Shown one piece after another: positions 38,659-49,576 of a stretch of 64,000 bases of DNA (positions within the stretch are counted from its first letter, which is position 1; each line of letters opens with the position of its first letter). Made by a program: the position numbers and the translations under genes. The stretch spans positions 463,335 to 527,334 of the forward strand of contig VWZL01006772.1 in the NCBI GenBank assembly GCA_013396915.1, given 5' to 3'. The notes under the pieces are model-generated. The model was not told where the DNA came from. It did not search any database and worked only from the letters and a program-made list of their open reading frames with translations. This DNA is from Stercorarius parasiticus (lineage: Eukaryota; Chordata; Aves; Charadriiformes; Stercorariidae).

Positions 38659-40864
38659 CTAAGAGACACATTAGCAGGCTGTAACTTAATTTTCTCAGAA
38701 TCTTATTGGGATCTAATTTCATGTACTGCTATTTGTTGTTATGGAAACAGTATAATGAGTTCAGTTGTATAAGGGTGGAAATATCACATACAGTTTCTGT
38801 TCAGGGTAAAAATGACAAAATGGCATTTCTATAAATGGTGTTCCAGAATAAACTGCTTCAGTGGGACTCATGAAGTTTTCCTTCCAGCTAATTCTTCATC
38901 ATTCTACCATTTTTAAAGTAAGTGGCAGAAGAAGCATTTTTAAAAATAAAAATCATAGAAAACTTTTTATAAAAATAGCAAGAAGCTTACTCTTCTCATT
39001 TAAAGTCTAAGAAATAATGATAAAAGTCAAGATATTGTGGCAAAAAGTGTCCTCTAGAATACCTTTATTATATGAAAGAGTATGAGTCTAATGTATCTTT
39101 CTTTGCAACATGATTTTAACTGCCAACTATTTTAACTAAACAATGTTTAGCATTGAGAGAGTTTAGCATTTAGCATACAGAACAATGCATTTACAGTGTC
39201 ACATAATTATTTGTCTCATAAAAATAAAATTATGTCCCAGTAAATTTGATATAATGGACGGTGTCATGCTTGAGGTCTCGGTTGGGTTTTGGGAGTCTAT
39301 ATAGAAATTTGGCAAACATGTCATAGGTGTCATTTATGTGGGTAAGAGCTCTATCTGTGTGGATAAGATAGATGCAGTACTTGCATTATTGATTATTTTA
39401 TTATAATATCTAAAATATTGAATAAATCTTATTTCTTTCTTTCTGGAAAGTTGACAGATAAACTCACTGGAAGTCCTGTGTCCGTGTGATCAAGCAGATT
39501 TCCCACCGACTTTTACTCCTGTGTTGGTATAGAGATGGAGAAATTTTTGAATGTTTTGAGATTACGTCACACTTGGTGTAGCACTAAATTTATACCAGTT
39601 GTCATTCCGGCTTATTCCATAAATTGGTGAGCATTTCTAAGAAGTATGGACTTCATTGCATCAGAGCAATGAAAAGATAAAACCAGAAAGCCAAAAAGAT
39701 AATATTTGCACTAAAGAGATCATAAAGCAGAGAAATAATATCACTTCTTGAGCAGGAAAAATTTAATTTCAGCATTAACATCCTTAAATAACACTTGCTA
39801 AGGTGTTAGATCAGAGAATTGCTTAGCTGCTTAATTAAGAGAAGTGAGATGCAGAACAGAACTTTACGTCCCTAGGCTTGGGGTTAAACGGTCTGCAGCC
39901 GTGGTTGGAGCTTAACTTTTGTAGAAGAGCTGGTAAAGTTTCTCGGTATTCCTCAGGTTATTTGCTTTGTCATCATCTACCATTTCCAATCTGTCCACAT
40001 GGCAAAGCTCCCTATCTTTTCACTCATCTGAAACATTCAAAGTTTTACTAACATCAGTTTAAAAGTCAAGTGAAGTATTTCCAGCAATTAGTTAAAACCA
40101 GGCAAAACTATTTCTCTTCATAGTTGTCTATCAACTTTTACTTAAAGCTTGCTTTTCAAGAGACATTAATAAGTGTGCCAAAATACAAAATAAACTGAAA
40201 CACCTGCTTAGTAAGAAGCTGACACACTGCATCCACTGTGTCATCTCAGTGTGTTCTGGACAGCAACGTTTGCAGGTGGTTTTGTCTGAATATCATCAAG
40301 GAGCACACAGGTAGCTGTGGTGAGGCCATTACTGCCAATAAGGTTCGTTTGAAGCTAGGGTGATGATTACACTGCTGTGTGCGCTCAGTGGTTGGTTTCA
40401 TGTAGTTTGGATAATAGTCTGTGCAGGTTTTAAGATTTGCAATGCAATAAGCAAAAAGACCAGGTTAAAATATGTTCAGCCACTGAAAGAAACATCTGGA
40501 ATTCTGTATTCTTTCTAGGAGTATTCTAGAAACTTAAATGTGGGTTTATGACAAATTAAAGTATGCTAGGTAAGTCATTTTGGGGGAAAAGGGGAAAAAA
40601 AAGCTCTGTCCAGCTTTTTTTTTTCCTCACTTCAATAAAAGCTCTTTTCTCCACATTGCTGTCTTTAACCTTCTCTAGCTCTAATCTGCTTATTAATATA
40701 CAAATAGAGAAAGCAATTTATCACATAGTCATAAACTAGGTTTTGCAAAAGACTGTTCAAGCTTAATGAAATCAGACCCTGGCAGTCTGGCCAAATCCCA
40801 GAGTCTAAGGCAAAAATACCATGATGGAAAAAAGCTGCAAGTTTGGCTCAGTTTCCACGCCTAC

Positions 40865-40932
40865 CTGAAAATGTTGAAAGAATACCATCACGCATTATAA
40901 AATACTTTTTTGTAGCATCTGAGGTCCTGGTG
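40865..40932 (-). CDS. Exon candidate, 68 nt
   Basis: There are 22 open codons containing SDATKKYFIMRDGILSTFS; the other two frames are closed by stops. The acceptor CAGCTTTCTATCAG and donor TTTTCAG|GTAGGC are both good. The phase runs 2 to 1. The join to the next exon reads LSTFS-E-THTVNEK with no stop. Confidence 0.55.
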
Positions 40933-41166
40933 CTGATAGAAAGCTGACCGTTGTCTCAGAGGAGGTGGAGATAGCTGAAGGCTGGATGGACTAAGTTAAT
41001 GCCCTAGCAAAGGGACAGGATCACTTTCTGTATGATTCTGGCTGGAATGGAGAGAAGGGGAAAACTTATCTAATATGGGAAAACCCCGTGGAGATAGTTC
41101 TGTTTATTTGCTACTGCTGCTAGTAGTAAAACTTCCCTATCTGTAACTTGCAAAGGTGATAAATAC

Positions 41167-41214
41167 AGTTTACCTGTTTTAATTATGCATCTTTTCTCAG
41201 TGAGTGATCTTAAG
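41167..41214 (-). CDS. Exon candidate, 48 nt (end uncertain)
   Basis: The segment starts after AAACCAG in the phase required by the 42.58 kb exon and reads LRSLTEKRCIIKTGK. Two donors compete. AACAG|GTAAAC, ending the exon at 41174, is the better sequence but leaves the wrong phase for the 40.9 kb exon. AAACT|GTATTT, ending it at 41167, is weaker but fits. The same frame stays open for about 30 further codons to a TAG, so an exon with a different end is possible. Confidence 0.33.
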
Positions 41215-42152
41215 CTGGTTTTTCCTAGATTTGGTCGAATAGACCAGGTGGTCAGAATACAGATAACTAGAATTAAGCCCAAATATACGTGGAGGTACCC
41301 ATCTCCAAAAGTCGCCTGCTCTTTTTTTGGGGGTAGGGAAAGGCGGGAAGGAGGGAGGAGAGAAAAAAAGTTTTAAACTTGTAATACTGTTGTTAACTTC
41401 AGCTTGTTGGTTTAATTTGCCTCCCCTCTTTCTCTCGAGAGAGATGTATTTAGTTGCATCAAGAACTGGTTGGGATTGTTCAACTGTTGAGGCCACAATT
41501 GTATCAATACATTTGTTTAAAATTACTCTTAGGCACTGTTTGGAACATACTAGCTGCCGAACCCTTCCAGATTATCTAGAGCTACCCGTATCCTATACAG
41601 TCTGCATTTCAAATTCTTCTCATACTTGTACACAACAGTCTGATGCTTTCTTTTTATTACTATGAACTATTACTTGCTAATGTTCTGCTGAAAAACAAGA
41701 AAAGGGTAGAATTAAAAAACTGTCAAATAGTATAACTGTTTCTCTATGGGTGATGTTATTTTGTCTATTTTTCTTATGTTCTTGGCTCTTTAAATGGCAT
41801 TAATTGGCAGCATAATTATAAAATAGAGAGGAATTTATGTGCTAGGTGTGCGATCCTTATACACAGTGGAGAACTGGTTTTCTACCCTGAAAAACAATCA
41901 GTATCAAGAATATCGTGTTATTTTGTGAGCATCTTGATGGTCATTACATGAGGTAATTTTTGCATTGCATATGCTAAATATAATCATTATGCAATGAGTA
42001 TGCAGTTATTGGTTTAGGCTTCTGTAGTTTTGTTTGGTTTTTTGCATTTGCAGATTGTTCTAGCAGACTTGGGATGGGGGAGGAAAGACAAAGGTAGAGG
42101 AAAAAAAGTAAGATGCATTTCTGGCCTGCTGGTGCTATGCATGTGAGTGCAG

Positions 42153-42206
42153 ATATATATATATGTGTGTGTGTGTGTGTGTATATATATGTGTGTGTGT
42201 ATATAC
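42153..42206. repeat. TA/TG dinucleotide microsatellite
   Basis: Blocks alternate as (AT)n, (GT)n, (AT)n, (GT)n, AT over 54 bp. Such alternating purine-pyrimidine DNA is usually length-variable and can adopt Z-form. It lies about 380 bp from the 42.58 kb exon. Confidence 0.95.
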
Positions 42207-42580
42207 ACCACCCTTACTGCCGATAACACATCCAAATGTTAACCCTAGATCTATATCCAATTTTATAGCGTTTGTGCATTGAACAGATAGTTTGAGTAAA
42301 TGAAACCTTGAAAATTCTCCTACATTTTTCCTCTGGAAGAGGCAAAACTTTTTGTTTTCCAGAAGGACTGAGTAGTTTACCAGAGCTCATTGTTTAATAT
42401 GATGGTGAAATTTTAATTTTTCTGTTTTTGCTAAAAGTGGATGTCTTCTGTTTTGTTTTATGAAAGGTATTTTGTTATACCTTTTGTAATACATTCAGAA
42501 TAACTTTTTAAATACCTTTAAAATCTGGTGAAAATAAAGTTACTATTTATGTCAAATTGAGTGTCCAAGAGAATATTTAC

Positions 42581-42672
42581 CTAAAGGTTTTTTGATAAAG
42601 TATTGACATGTATTTTTCACATAGAGGTAGCAAAGTCTCTTTTGCATCACTGTGGTCCCAAAAGTGCAACAT
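42581..42672 (-). CDS. Exon candidate, 92 nt
   Basis: There are 30 open codons beginning MLHFWDHSDAKETLLPLCEK and continuing YMSILYQKTF. The acceptor is CTACTATGAGTCTCCAG and the donor CCTTTAG|GTAAAT. The start is phase 0, matching the preceding exon; two bases are left at the end. The initial Met is internal in this model. The helical, leucine-containing pattern matches the neighbouring exons. Confidence 0.6.
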
Positions 42673-42763
42673 CTGGAGACTCATAGTAGAGATTGTAAAA
42701 CCTCAAGAGGACATGGTAATGTATAAATGTACCCGTCTTGTTGGAAATAACAACTAATCTCAC

Positions 42764-42825
42764 ATCATCTTTGACCAAAATGTAGGTATTGCTGATATTC
42801 TCAAATGACAGAGTTGTCTGGTCCT
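42764..42825 (-). CDS. Exon candidate, 62 nt
   Basis: The acceptor has one of the best pyrimidine tracts seen (TTCCCCTTCTTTCAAACTCAG), and the donor is GATGAT|GTGAGA. The frame that fits the next exon reads DQTTLSFENISNTYILVKDD, phase 1 to 0. A second frame is also open (phase 0 to 2), but it does not match the following exon. The intron to the 42.58 kb exon is about 91 nt, short but workable in birds. Confidence 0.58.
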
Positions 42826-43500
42826 CTGAGTTTGAAAGAAGGGGAAGGAAAGGATGTATGCCCATACTGTACAGGACAACCCAGGGCAGCGCAGAGCGCT
42901 GGCTTGCCTGGACCTTGCCTGGCTGTCCCCTGCAGACACCACGCTTTATTTGAGGGGATCTGGGGAGAAGCAGCCTCAGCAGCTCACCCCACTAGCATCC
43001 TTTGACATGGGGCACTGCAGGCAGGGGGGAAGAGGAGCCAGGTTTTTCAGTTTCCTGTCTCTGCTGAGACAGATTTCTCTGCCTATCTGCCACAGAAATC
43101 ACAAGCAAAGGACTCTGCAATTTCCTTTCCCACCCAAGGAAGCGGGAGAGAGCGGAGGATCTCCCCCCGCCCCTCCTCTCCATTTGTAGTGAACTGTGGA
43201 TCTTCTCCCTTTTCTCACCGGCAAGATTGTGTACCAGTGAGTGATAAGAAAAAGCCGAGTGTTATCTGTTACGGGGATGAGTTGTTGGAGAGTGGGATGT
43301 GAGGAAATCTTAAAAAGGTGGCCCCTGAGGGGAAGTTCCCATTACGTTTTTGTGTTGGTACCTCATATTCTGTTTAAAAAGCAGCCCTCCATGAAAGATT
43401 ACAGCTGAGTGAACAGTTAGTTACAAATTAATAACGAAAGCTAGACTGAGGATGGTTTGACAGTATTTTAAAATTAATGGCCTGCCATAGAGCATTTCAC

Positions 43501-43542
43501 TTCTCTCTCTCTCTCTTTTGGTTTTGTTTTTTTTTTTTTCCC
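43501..43542. repeat. CT-rich and T-rich low-complexity tract
   Basis: (CT)n is followed by a long T run. In minus orientation this is purine-rich and does not serve as a splice acceptor. Confidence 0.8.
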
Positions 43543-44691
43543 CTGGCAGCCTAGACAGTATAAATGAGTTTAGTAAATCAAGTTTATGTGAACTAGGTTT
43601 TGGTGCTTTTAGTAGAATTGTTAATGACACTATAATGCTGTAGATGCTACTCATTAAACCCAAGATATTGGTAAACCATGAATTGGTAACCTTGAAAGAG
43701 GTATGTTGAATGACTGTCATAATGAAAAATACACTTCTGGCAGTTAAGCAAATAATACTTTTTTTTTTTTTTAATGGTTTTGCTTGCAGTCATGCAAACT
43801 AATTTTGTAAAAGAAATGCACATCTATTTTTTTCTTGAGATAAGTGTCTGGTTTTAGGAGAAATGTGCAGTGGTTTATGTGGGAGGCTGTTCAGAGAGAG
43901 CAGCCCACACACGAAGAACTTGTCTCTTTGTATGCGTAATACAATTTTAGGGATTTATTTTTTTTTAAGACAAGGCTTAATTTCTGTACAAAACTCCAAA
44001 CTGGTAGAAGCATCACATAAACTGTGCCTCAGTGCAGACATTTTCACAGCTACATTCTTTAGAAGCATTTGTCCAAAGCTGTGGTGATTGTGTCTCCAGC
44101 AACAAGGATTTGTTTGGTAGTATAATTACATGCGGGATCTGGCAAGAGATCTGATGGATAATTAAAACTTTTACATTAGCTTGTTTTAAAGTGATCTTGC
44201 TTTGATCAGAGATTTCAGTATTTGGGGAGTTTCAAGGAGTGATGGATGGATTATTGCCCCATCCCACTGCTATGCATCGGAAAAGATGTCCCATGCAGGC
44301 TGAGTGTCAGCAGCCGCTGCCTCAGCCATCAGTGGCAAGCTCTGCAACAACTTTCCTTCTCATAGGTCCTCTCTGACTTGGATTTTAAGGAGGAAATAAA
44401 TGCAAAGGGTTTTTATTCCAGTATTGGCTTAATCTGTGGCCACTGTGCTTGCTATTGAGAGTAGCAAATTAAATATCCAGCGACAGCACAGCTTTAAAAT
44501 AGATAAACAGCAGTCGTTTTAGGCAAGCTTAATAAGTATATGTTTATATAAGATCCTGAAGGCTAGCAAATATTCTTCTTTATGGAAAATCAAGACCGAA
44601 GAAACTAAATACCACTTAGTGGCAAGCCCTTTTGCCTGTTAGTATGAAGTCTACTTTAAAGACTTAATACCTGAGAGTCTGATTCTCTTAC

Positions 44692-44734
44692 TGTCTGGCC
44701 ATGTTTCCAGCTGAGGTTAGTCTTAGATTATCCA
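44692..44734 (-). CDS. Weak exon candidate, 43 nt
   Basis: The acceptor CTCTTTTTGCTAG and donor CCAGACA|GTAAGA enclose 13 open codons, DNLRLTSAGNMAR, in phase 1 to 2. It follows the 45.2 kb candidate in phase but does not fit the 42.8 kb exon directly. A competing 21-nt candidate at 44756-44776 (donor GTAAGT) is too close for both to be used. Confidence 0.28.
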
Positions 44735-45201
44735 CTAGCAAAAAGAGCCTAATACTTACAGCTTTCACAGAGTGTAAATGCTACACAAGTGCAAATTATT
44801 ATTACCAGTAATTTAATTGGAAGATAGTGATAAGTATAGGTACTTATACATTGTTAAGAAAAATCCATGTTTCTACTATGTCCTCCTTTTCCAGTTAGGT
44901 TGGTAACCATTGAGCCATCCTTGCTTCTTATTTTTCTTCTTTAATTCTGTCCCTGCATTGTAGAAACCATCTCAATACAATTCCTTTCATACCTAAAGGA
45001 AGAAGTGGACTTTGTTTTGTTTCAATAGAAGATCCTAGTTTGCCCATCTACTTTTGTGGTACTGTTGCGCGAGGGCTGGGTGGCAGCAGTAGGTTGTGCG
45101 TGTCACTGTGGGAGCACTGTGGTTTGTGGTGACTCTCTGGCACAAGCAGTGTGGCACAGCCCCTGCGATTGCCTGCAGTCACACACAGAGCAGCTGCTCA
45201 C

Positions 45202-45234
45202 CTGAACCACTTTGATTTAGGCTCGGAGGGCATC
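45202..45234 (-). CDS. Weak exon candidate, 33 nt
   Basis: A strong donor (GGTTCAG|GTGAGC) and a good acceptor (GTCTTTGGGTTCCAG) enclose 33 nt. Two frames are open, reading CPPSLNQSGS or MPSEPKSKWF. The splice signals are better than the coding evidence. It lies near a locally GC-rich stretch and could be an alternative or noncoding exon. Confidence 0.27.
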
Positions 45235-45857
45235 CTGGAACCCAAAGACCATTGAAAACAGAAGAATTTAAGCATGTAAAAGCCTTGGTGGATCTTGGGT
45301 CTTCTTCAAATTGTGTGTCTGGTACATGGGTGTGCGAGGAGGTCCTCCTGGAGGTCTCCCACACCTGCATCTGAATCTGCCTGAATTGAGCACAATTTTC
45401 TTGCCAGGTGGGAGCAGGGAAAGTTGGTTTGGTAGCCCTTCTGGGAGTCTTCATGAAACCTAATCCACTAAGGTCTCTCAAAATACAGATAAGTGAGGAA
45501 TACTAAGACTGATTATAAAGAGGTTTTGGCAGCAATACCTCTGTGTGTGAGCATAATGTGTCTCTTAACTGTAGGGCATAGAACAGACTGAGAAATACTG
45601 GAAGAGGAAGTTGGGCCTCTGTGGGCACAAGCTATGGGCAAAGGAGGAGGAGTGGTACTTCTAAAGGATATTTGCTTCTTGGAATAGATAATTCATCTCA
45701 CCATAATAGTCCCAGCCCTCCTCATATCTCTGAAAGATTTCTGAATGAGCTTTCGATGAACTCCTGAGAACCAAGATTGTCTAGTTATGGTAGTGCAAAG
45801 CTCTGTGCATGTTAATCAGTCTCTCAGAGACAGAAGACATAAAAGATCCAGTAATAC

Positions 45858-45899
45858 CTGACAAAGTCAATACATCTTTTTTGAAATGAATTTCAATTC
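45858..45899 (-). CDS. Weak exon candidate, 42 nt
   Basis: The segment reads IEIHFKKDVLTLS between an AG preceded by a long pyrimidine tract (CCCTTTTATTTTTACCAG lies 12 nt further up) and the donor TTGTCAG|GTATTA. The phase runs 1 to 1, which would fit directly onto the 42.8 kb exon. The best acceptor itself leads into stops, so this depends on a poorer AG. Confidence 0.25.
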
Positions 45900-48604
45900 C
45901 TATCTCTTACTGGTAAAAATAAAAGGGAGCATGTGTGCAGACCTGCAGCATGTTTAGCCTGTGTGTTGCTTTGTACAACTATTCCATTAGATCAGCAGGC
46001 TCTTGATGAATAATTAAAATTTATAATGTAGGCCGTTCTGTATGTGCATTTGTTGAATGGGGTTCACCTCTATTCATTGTCATGATACAAAGCGAGTTCA
46101 TAAACTGTATTTAGTGTATTGATAGTGATTTGAAAGCTATTTCAAGGTATTATATGAGCATTTATAAATAACAGAGTGCCTCATCCAACCCATAGACAAG
46201 ACAAGGAGCAGCTGCAACTGCTGCAGGAACCTAGGCAAATTCATTTTGGAAAAACTGTGTATTTTCCAGTATCTCTGTTCTTGGTTAGTCTGGACATAAA
46301 CAAACGAAGAAAAGATCCCTGGGAGAGCACTCAGGCACAACAAGATTTGGGGCCACCCATTTTGGTTAGTCTTTCTGTGCTTTTGTCACGTTTTGTCCAT
46401 TACAGGCTTCCTTGGGCCAAGGAGACAGGTGTCATAGTGCACAACTGGTTAGCATTTTGATTATTCAGGAGATGCCCTCACCCCTCACAAACTACCTACA
46501 AGAACAATAGTCACTTCCTTAAAATAGATGAGAGGAAAAAAATGTATACTTCTATTGAAGGCCCTGTGGCACTATTTTCACTAACCTATTCTGAGAACTC
46601 TGCTCTTGCTGGCAGTAATTCTGATAGAAGGAGAGATGCTTTCACGTCATCAGGGTGATTTAAATTGAAGCTGTGTTAGAACAGTCGTAAACTTGAGTTT
46701 AACTGCAATCACCAAAATATCAAGCAGAAAACGACAATCTGAAGTGAAGAGTGGAACTGCCAATTTCAAACAGGTGAACATAGACCAAGGAAAGGGAAAA
46801 TGCTGAGAAATTTGGATAGTGCTTCTTTAAGGATTTAATTCAGAAATTAATATATTCCTTTTGCTAAGTGTGTGATTTTTTTTTTTTTTTCCTTACTGCA
46901 TAGCAAGCAATTTATCGTCATCTTGCTACTTGGTTTCAAAAGGATTTTCTGAGAGCACCTCTCCTGTCTGCTTTGATCCAAACCCTGAATCTGGGAGTGT
47001 TGAGAAAGGAGAGGCACAATTCCTGCTCTGACAGTACAGTGGGCTTTAGCTTTTCCATGAACTAGTTCAAATATAGAATATCAAAAATATAAGCTAACCA
47101 TTTGTGACAGAGTGACAGTGTTCACAGCTTACTCTTCCTATCTAGGTGATCCCTTGTATTCAGAAAGAAGGCTTTAAAGAATCATGAGTATGTGTTACTG
47201 GGTGGGGGAGGAGGGTTAAAAAAGCAACTACATTGTCAAGGTGAAAATTTTTGATTCCTGATAACTCTGCTTCTGTGCTTGTGAGCAGGGGAGGTGGAAT
47301 AACCTGGTTCTAGCCACGCTGCTCCCTCTGGAGTCTCCTGTCATACTTAATATTTATGCCTTAGCATAAGGTATGTCATATGGCAGAAAGGGTGGAAATT
47401 GCTAAATGAAATGTCTCTTCGTTTTAAAACAAAGAAAATCACTGTCCTTCAGTAGCAGACTGCAACAGCAAATGTGGCAAGTAAACAATGATAATGTTAG
47501 CTGAGATGTTCTGCGAGATGTCTGCGGGATATTGTAATAAACGTTTCCATTATTGGTTTCTCCAAACAATTTGCAGTCTAACAGCACTAGGGGAGTGCAG
47601 TAAACAGAGCAGTTCAGTTCTGCATTGTAAATGTTTCCTGGAATAAATAGGAAATACAACATTTTTGGAACACGAGAAGGGGAGAATGTTCAAGTCAAGC
47701 AGCCTTGTTTCATCCGCATCCCTTTGCCTAGTGTTTCCCATCGTCTGGCTTTCTATCTTCAGAGGTGCCCCGTCTCTAGGAACCAAGTAGCCTAGGGATT
47801 TAAATAGCATTTAGGTCCTCAGAGTTTGGGTCATGTTTGGGACACTGTTCTGTGCACCAGAAGTGGTGGGAAAAAACAATATGAAGTTGGGAGTGAACGA
47901 AGGAAAAAAAGGAGCCGGGACTGCTCAGTGAATCAAAAGGGGAAGAATCCAGGCATGAACGTATGGAGAGGCAGAAGCCCCATTTGTAGAAGAAGCTAGT
48001 TGGAGCACAGCAGTTTTATCTAAGCTTTCAGAGTGTTGGCACTCCCTCCTCTGTTTTTGGCTGGTGTCTTGGGATAGACGTGTGGAATGTGGTGCAGCAG
48101 GGGGGGTGGGAACTTGAAAAGGGGATGGAAGATGGAAAACAGAAGGAGCTGGCCCAAACGAACAAGCTGTGCTAGTTCCCTAGTACAGGATGCAGAAGTT
48201 GTTTCTAACACTTGGATAGGGAGGCTTAAGCTGCTGAATAGCAATTACCAGTGCAGTCTATAGGTAGAAATCGTTCTTCAGATGTAGAATTTTTCCTCCT
48301 CTCTGTCCCTTTAAGCAAGCATTGACTGTTTATAATGCATAACAAATCCAGCTTTCCTTTTATCTGGAGTTGTTTGAATCCACTGAAATAATAAGGGATT
48401 TCTGGGAACTGCTGCTTTGCATCATTTTTTTTCCAAATTGGTGCCAAGATTTGGATCTATCCCTAAGAGTCAGAATGCCATGAGGAAATAAATTAGAGCA
48501 AAAATTTTTCTGTGACTGTCACTTCTTTGTCTGTTAAAATTAATTGATTGTAAGTTTACAGGATAAATTGTCTCTTAATTTCATCAGTGAGTTTCAGAAA
48601 TTAC

Positions 48605-48765
48605 CTGCTGCGGGAAGGCTACAGTTGCAGCTTTCAGGACTGCTGAAATAACACTTTTAGAAGCATCATCAAAAGCAGATTGAAGCAGTTCTCCCATACT
48701 GCTATTAAACAGCAGTTTAACAACCTGGGCACTGATGCCAGGAAAGGGTTGTTTCATAGCGCTGG
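48605..48765 (-). CDS. Exon candidate, 161 nt
   Basis: There are 53 open codons. They include FPGISAQVVKLLFNSSMGEL and then SAFDDASKSVISAVLKAATV, two consecutive amphipathic helices typical of alpha-helical repeat proteins. The donor is GCAGCAG|GTAATT. The acceptor (ACTTCATATAATAG) is weak in pyrimidines, but the upstream stop and the phase of the 49.6 kb exon both point to it. An acceptor four bases downstream would change the phase. The coding character is among the clearest in the window. Confidence 0.58.
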
Positions 48766-49430
48766 CTATTATATGAAGTTTCTAGTTTAAGACTGCTTTC
48801 CTTTTATTTGTATAAGTAAATTTAAAATGTGTACTCTGATACTAGTCCAAGCAGATCTCATCAGAGAGATATAATAATAAGGACCACAAATAACGTGATC
48901 CTGTGTAGCAATGGTCCTGGTTTTGTTTAGGATTTAGGTTGCAGTATTTCAGCTATCACTGGATGCCTCAAGGGCAACATCAGGTTTCCTTGGCCTCAGA
49001 GCTGAGTGCTGGCAGACAGGGCTTCATGAGATTTAGTTCTGACTTTTAGCTCAAATCTTCTCAGAAGCATGGGTGAAAATACATTTTGCCATCCTGTGGG
49101 TGCCAAGCCATGGGTTTTCCTGCTTTAGGAAGGGTGAATTAAAGCAAAAATACATGGAGCTGATCTGAAAAAGCAGCATTCTTGCTCTCTCTGCAGGGTA
49201 GGAAAAGCAAAGCTGGGAACTGCTGCTTTTTAGCAAGGGCCACCCCAACCATTAGCTCAAACATCACAACCTTTTAGTCTTCAATAGGAGTCTTGCTTTT
49301 CCAGGGCTCTGTTGGAGGAAAAGGGAACAGTGGGGCATCAGAGTTACAGATGTTAAATCACCTGGTGGTAGTCCAATATGAAAAAGACTATGCAAATGTA
49401 AAAGCATTTCATTGTGTAAAACTGACGTAC

Positions 49431-49576
49431 CTGTAATTGCATCTCTAATTAATAGACAGATATTACCATCCTTGATGTTAGGCCTAGTAAACCCAACGTC
49501 AGTATGCCTTTTTGTAAGGGCATATTTATTGGCAGTGTCTTTTGGAGAGTCTTGAGAATGTACAGCCTTACGTTTC
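49431..49576 (-). CDS. Exon candidate, 146 nt
   Basis: There are 48 open codons with a basic, polar start (KRKAVHSQDSPKDTANKYAL) followed by a hydrophobic end (NICLLIRDAIT). The donor ATTACAG|GTACGT is strong; the acceptor TTATGCCTTCAAACAG is fair. The exon enters in phase 2 and leaves one base. Joined to the 48.6 kb exon it reads RDAIT-A-SAMKQPFPG without interruption. The basic N-terminal stretch could be an exposed linker; no domain is recognised. Confidence 0.55.

Noticed and set aside
42854..43189. Plus-strand open frame of 111 codons
   Set aside because: It lies in a GC-rich pocket where stops are rare, has a low-complexity composition, no supporting splice sites or partner exons, and is antisense to the minus-strand exon region.
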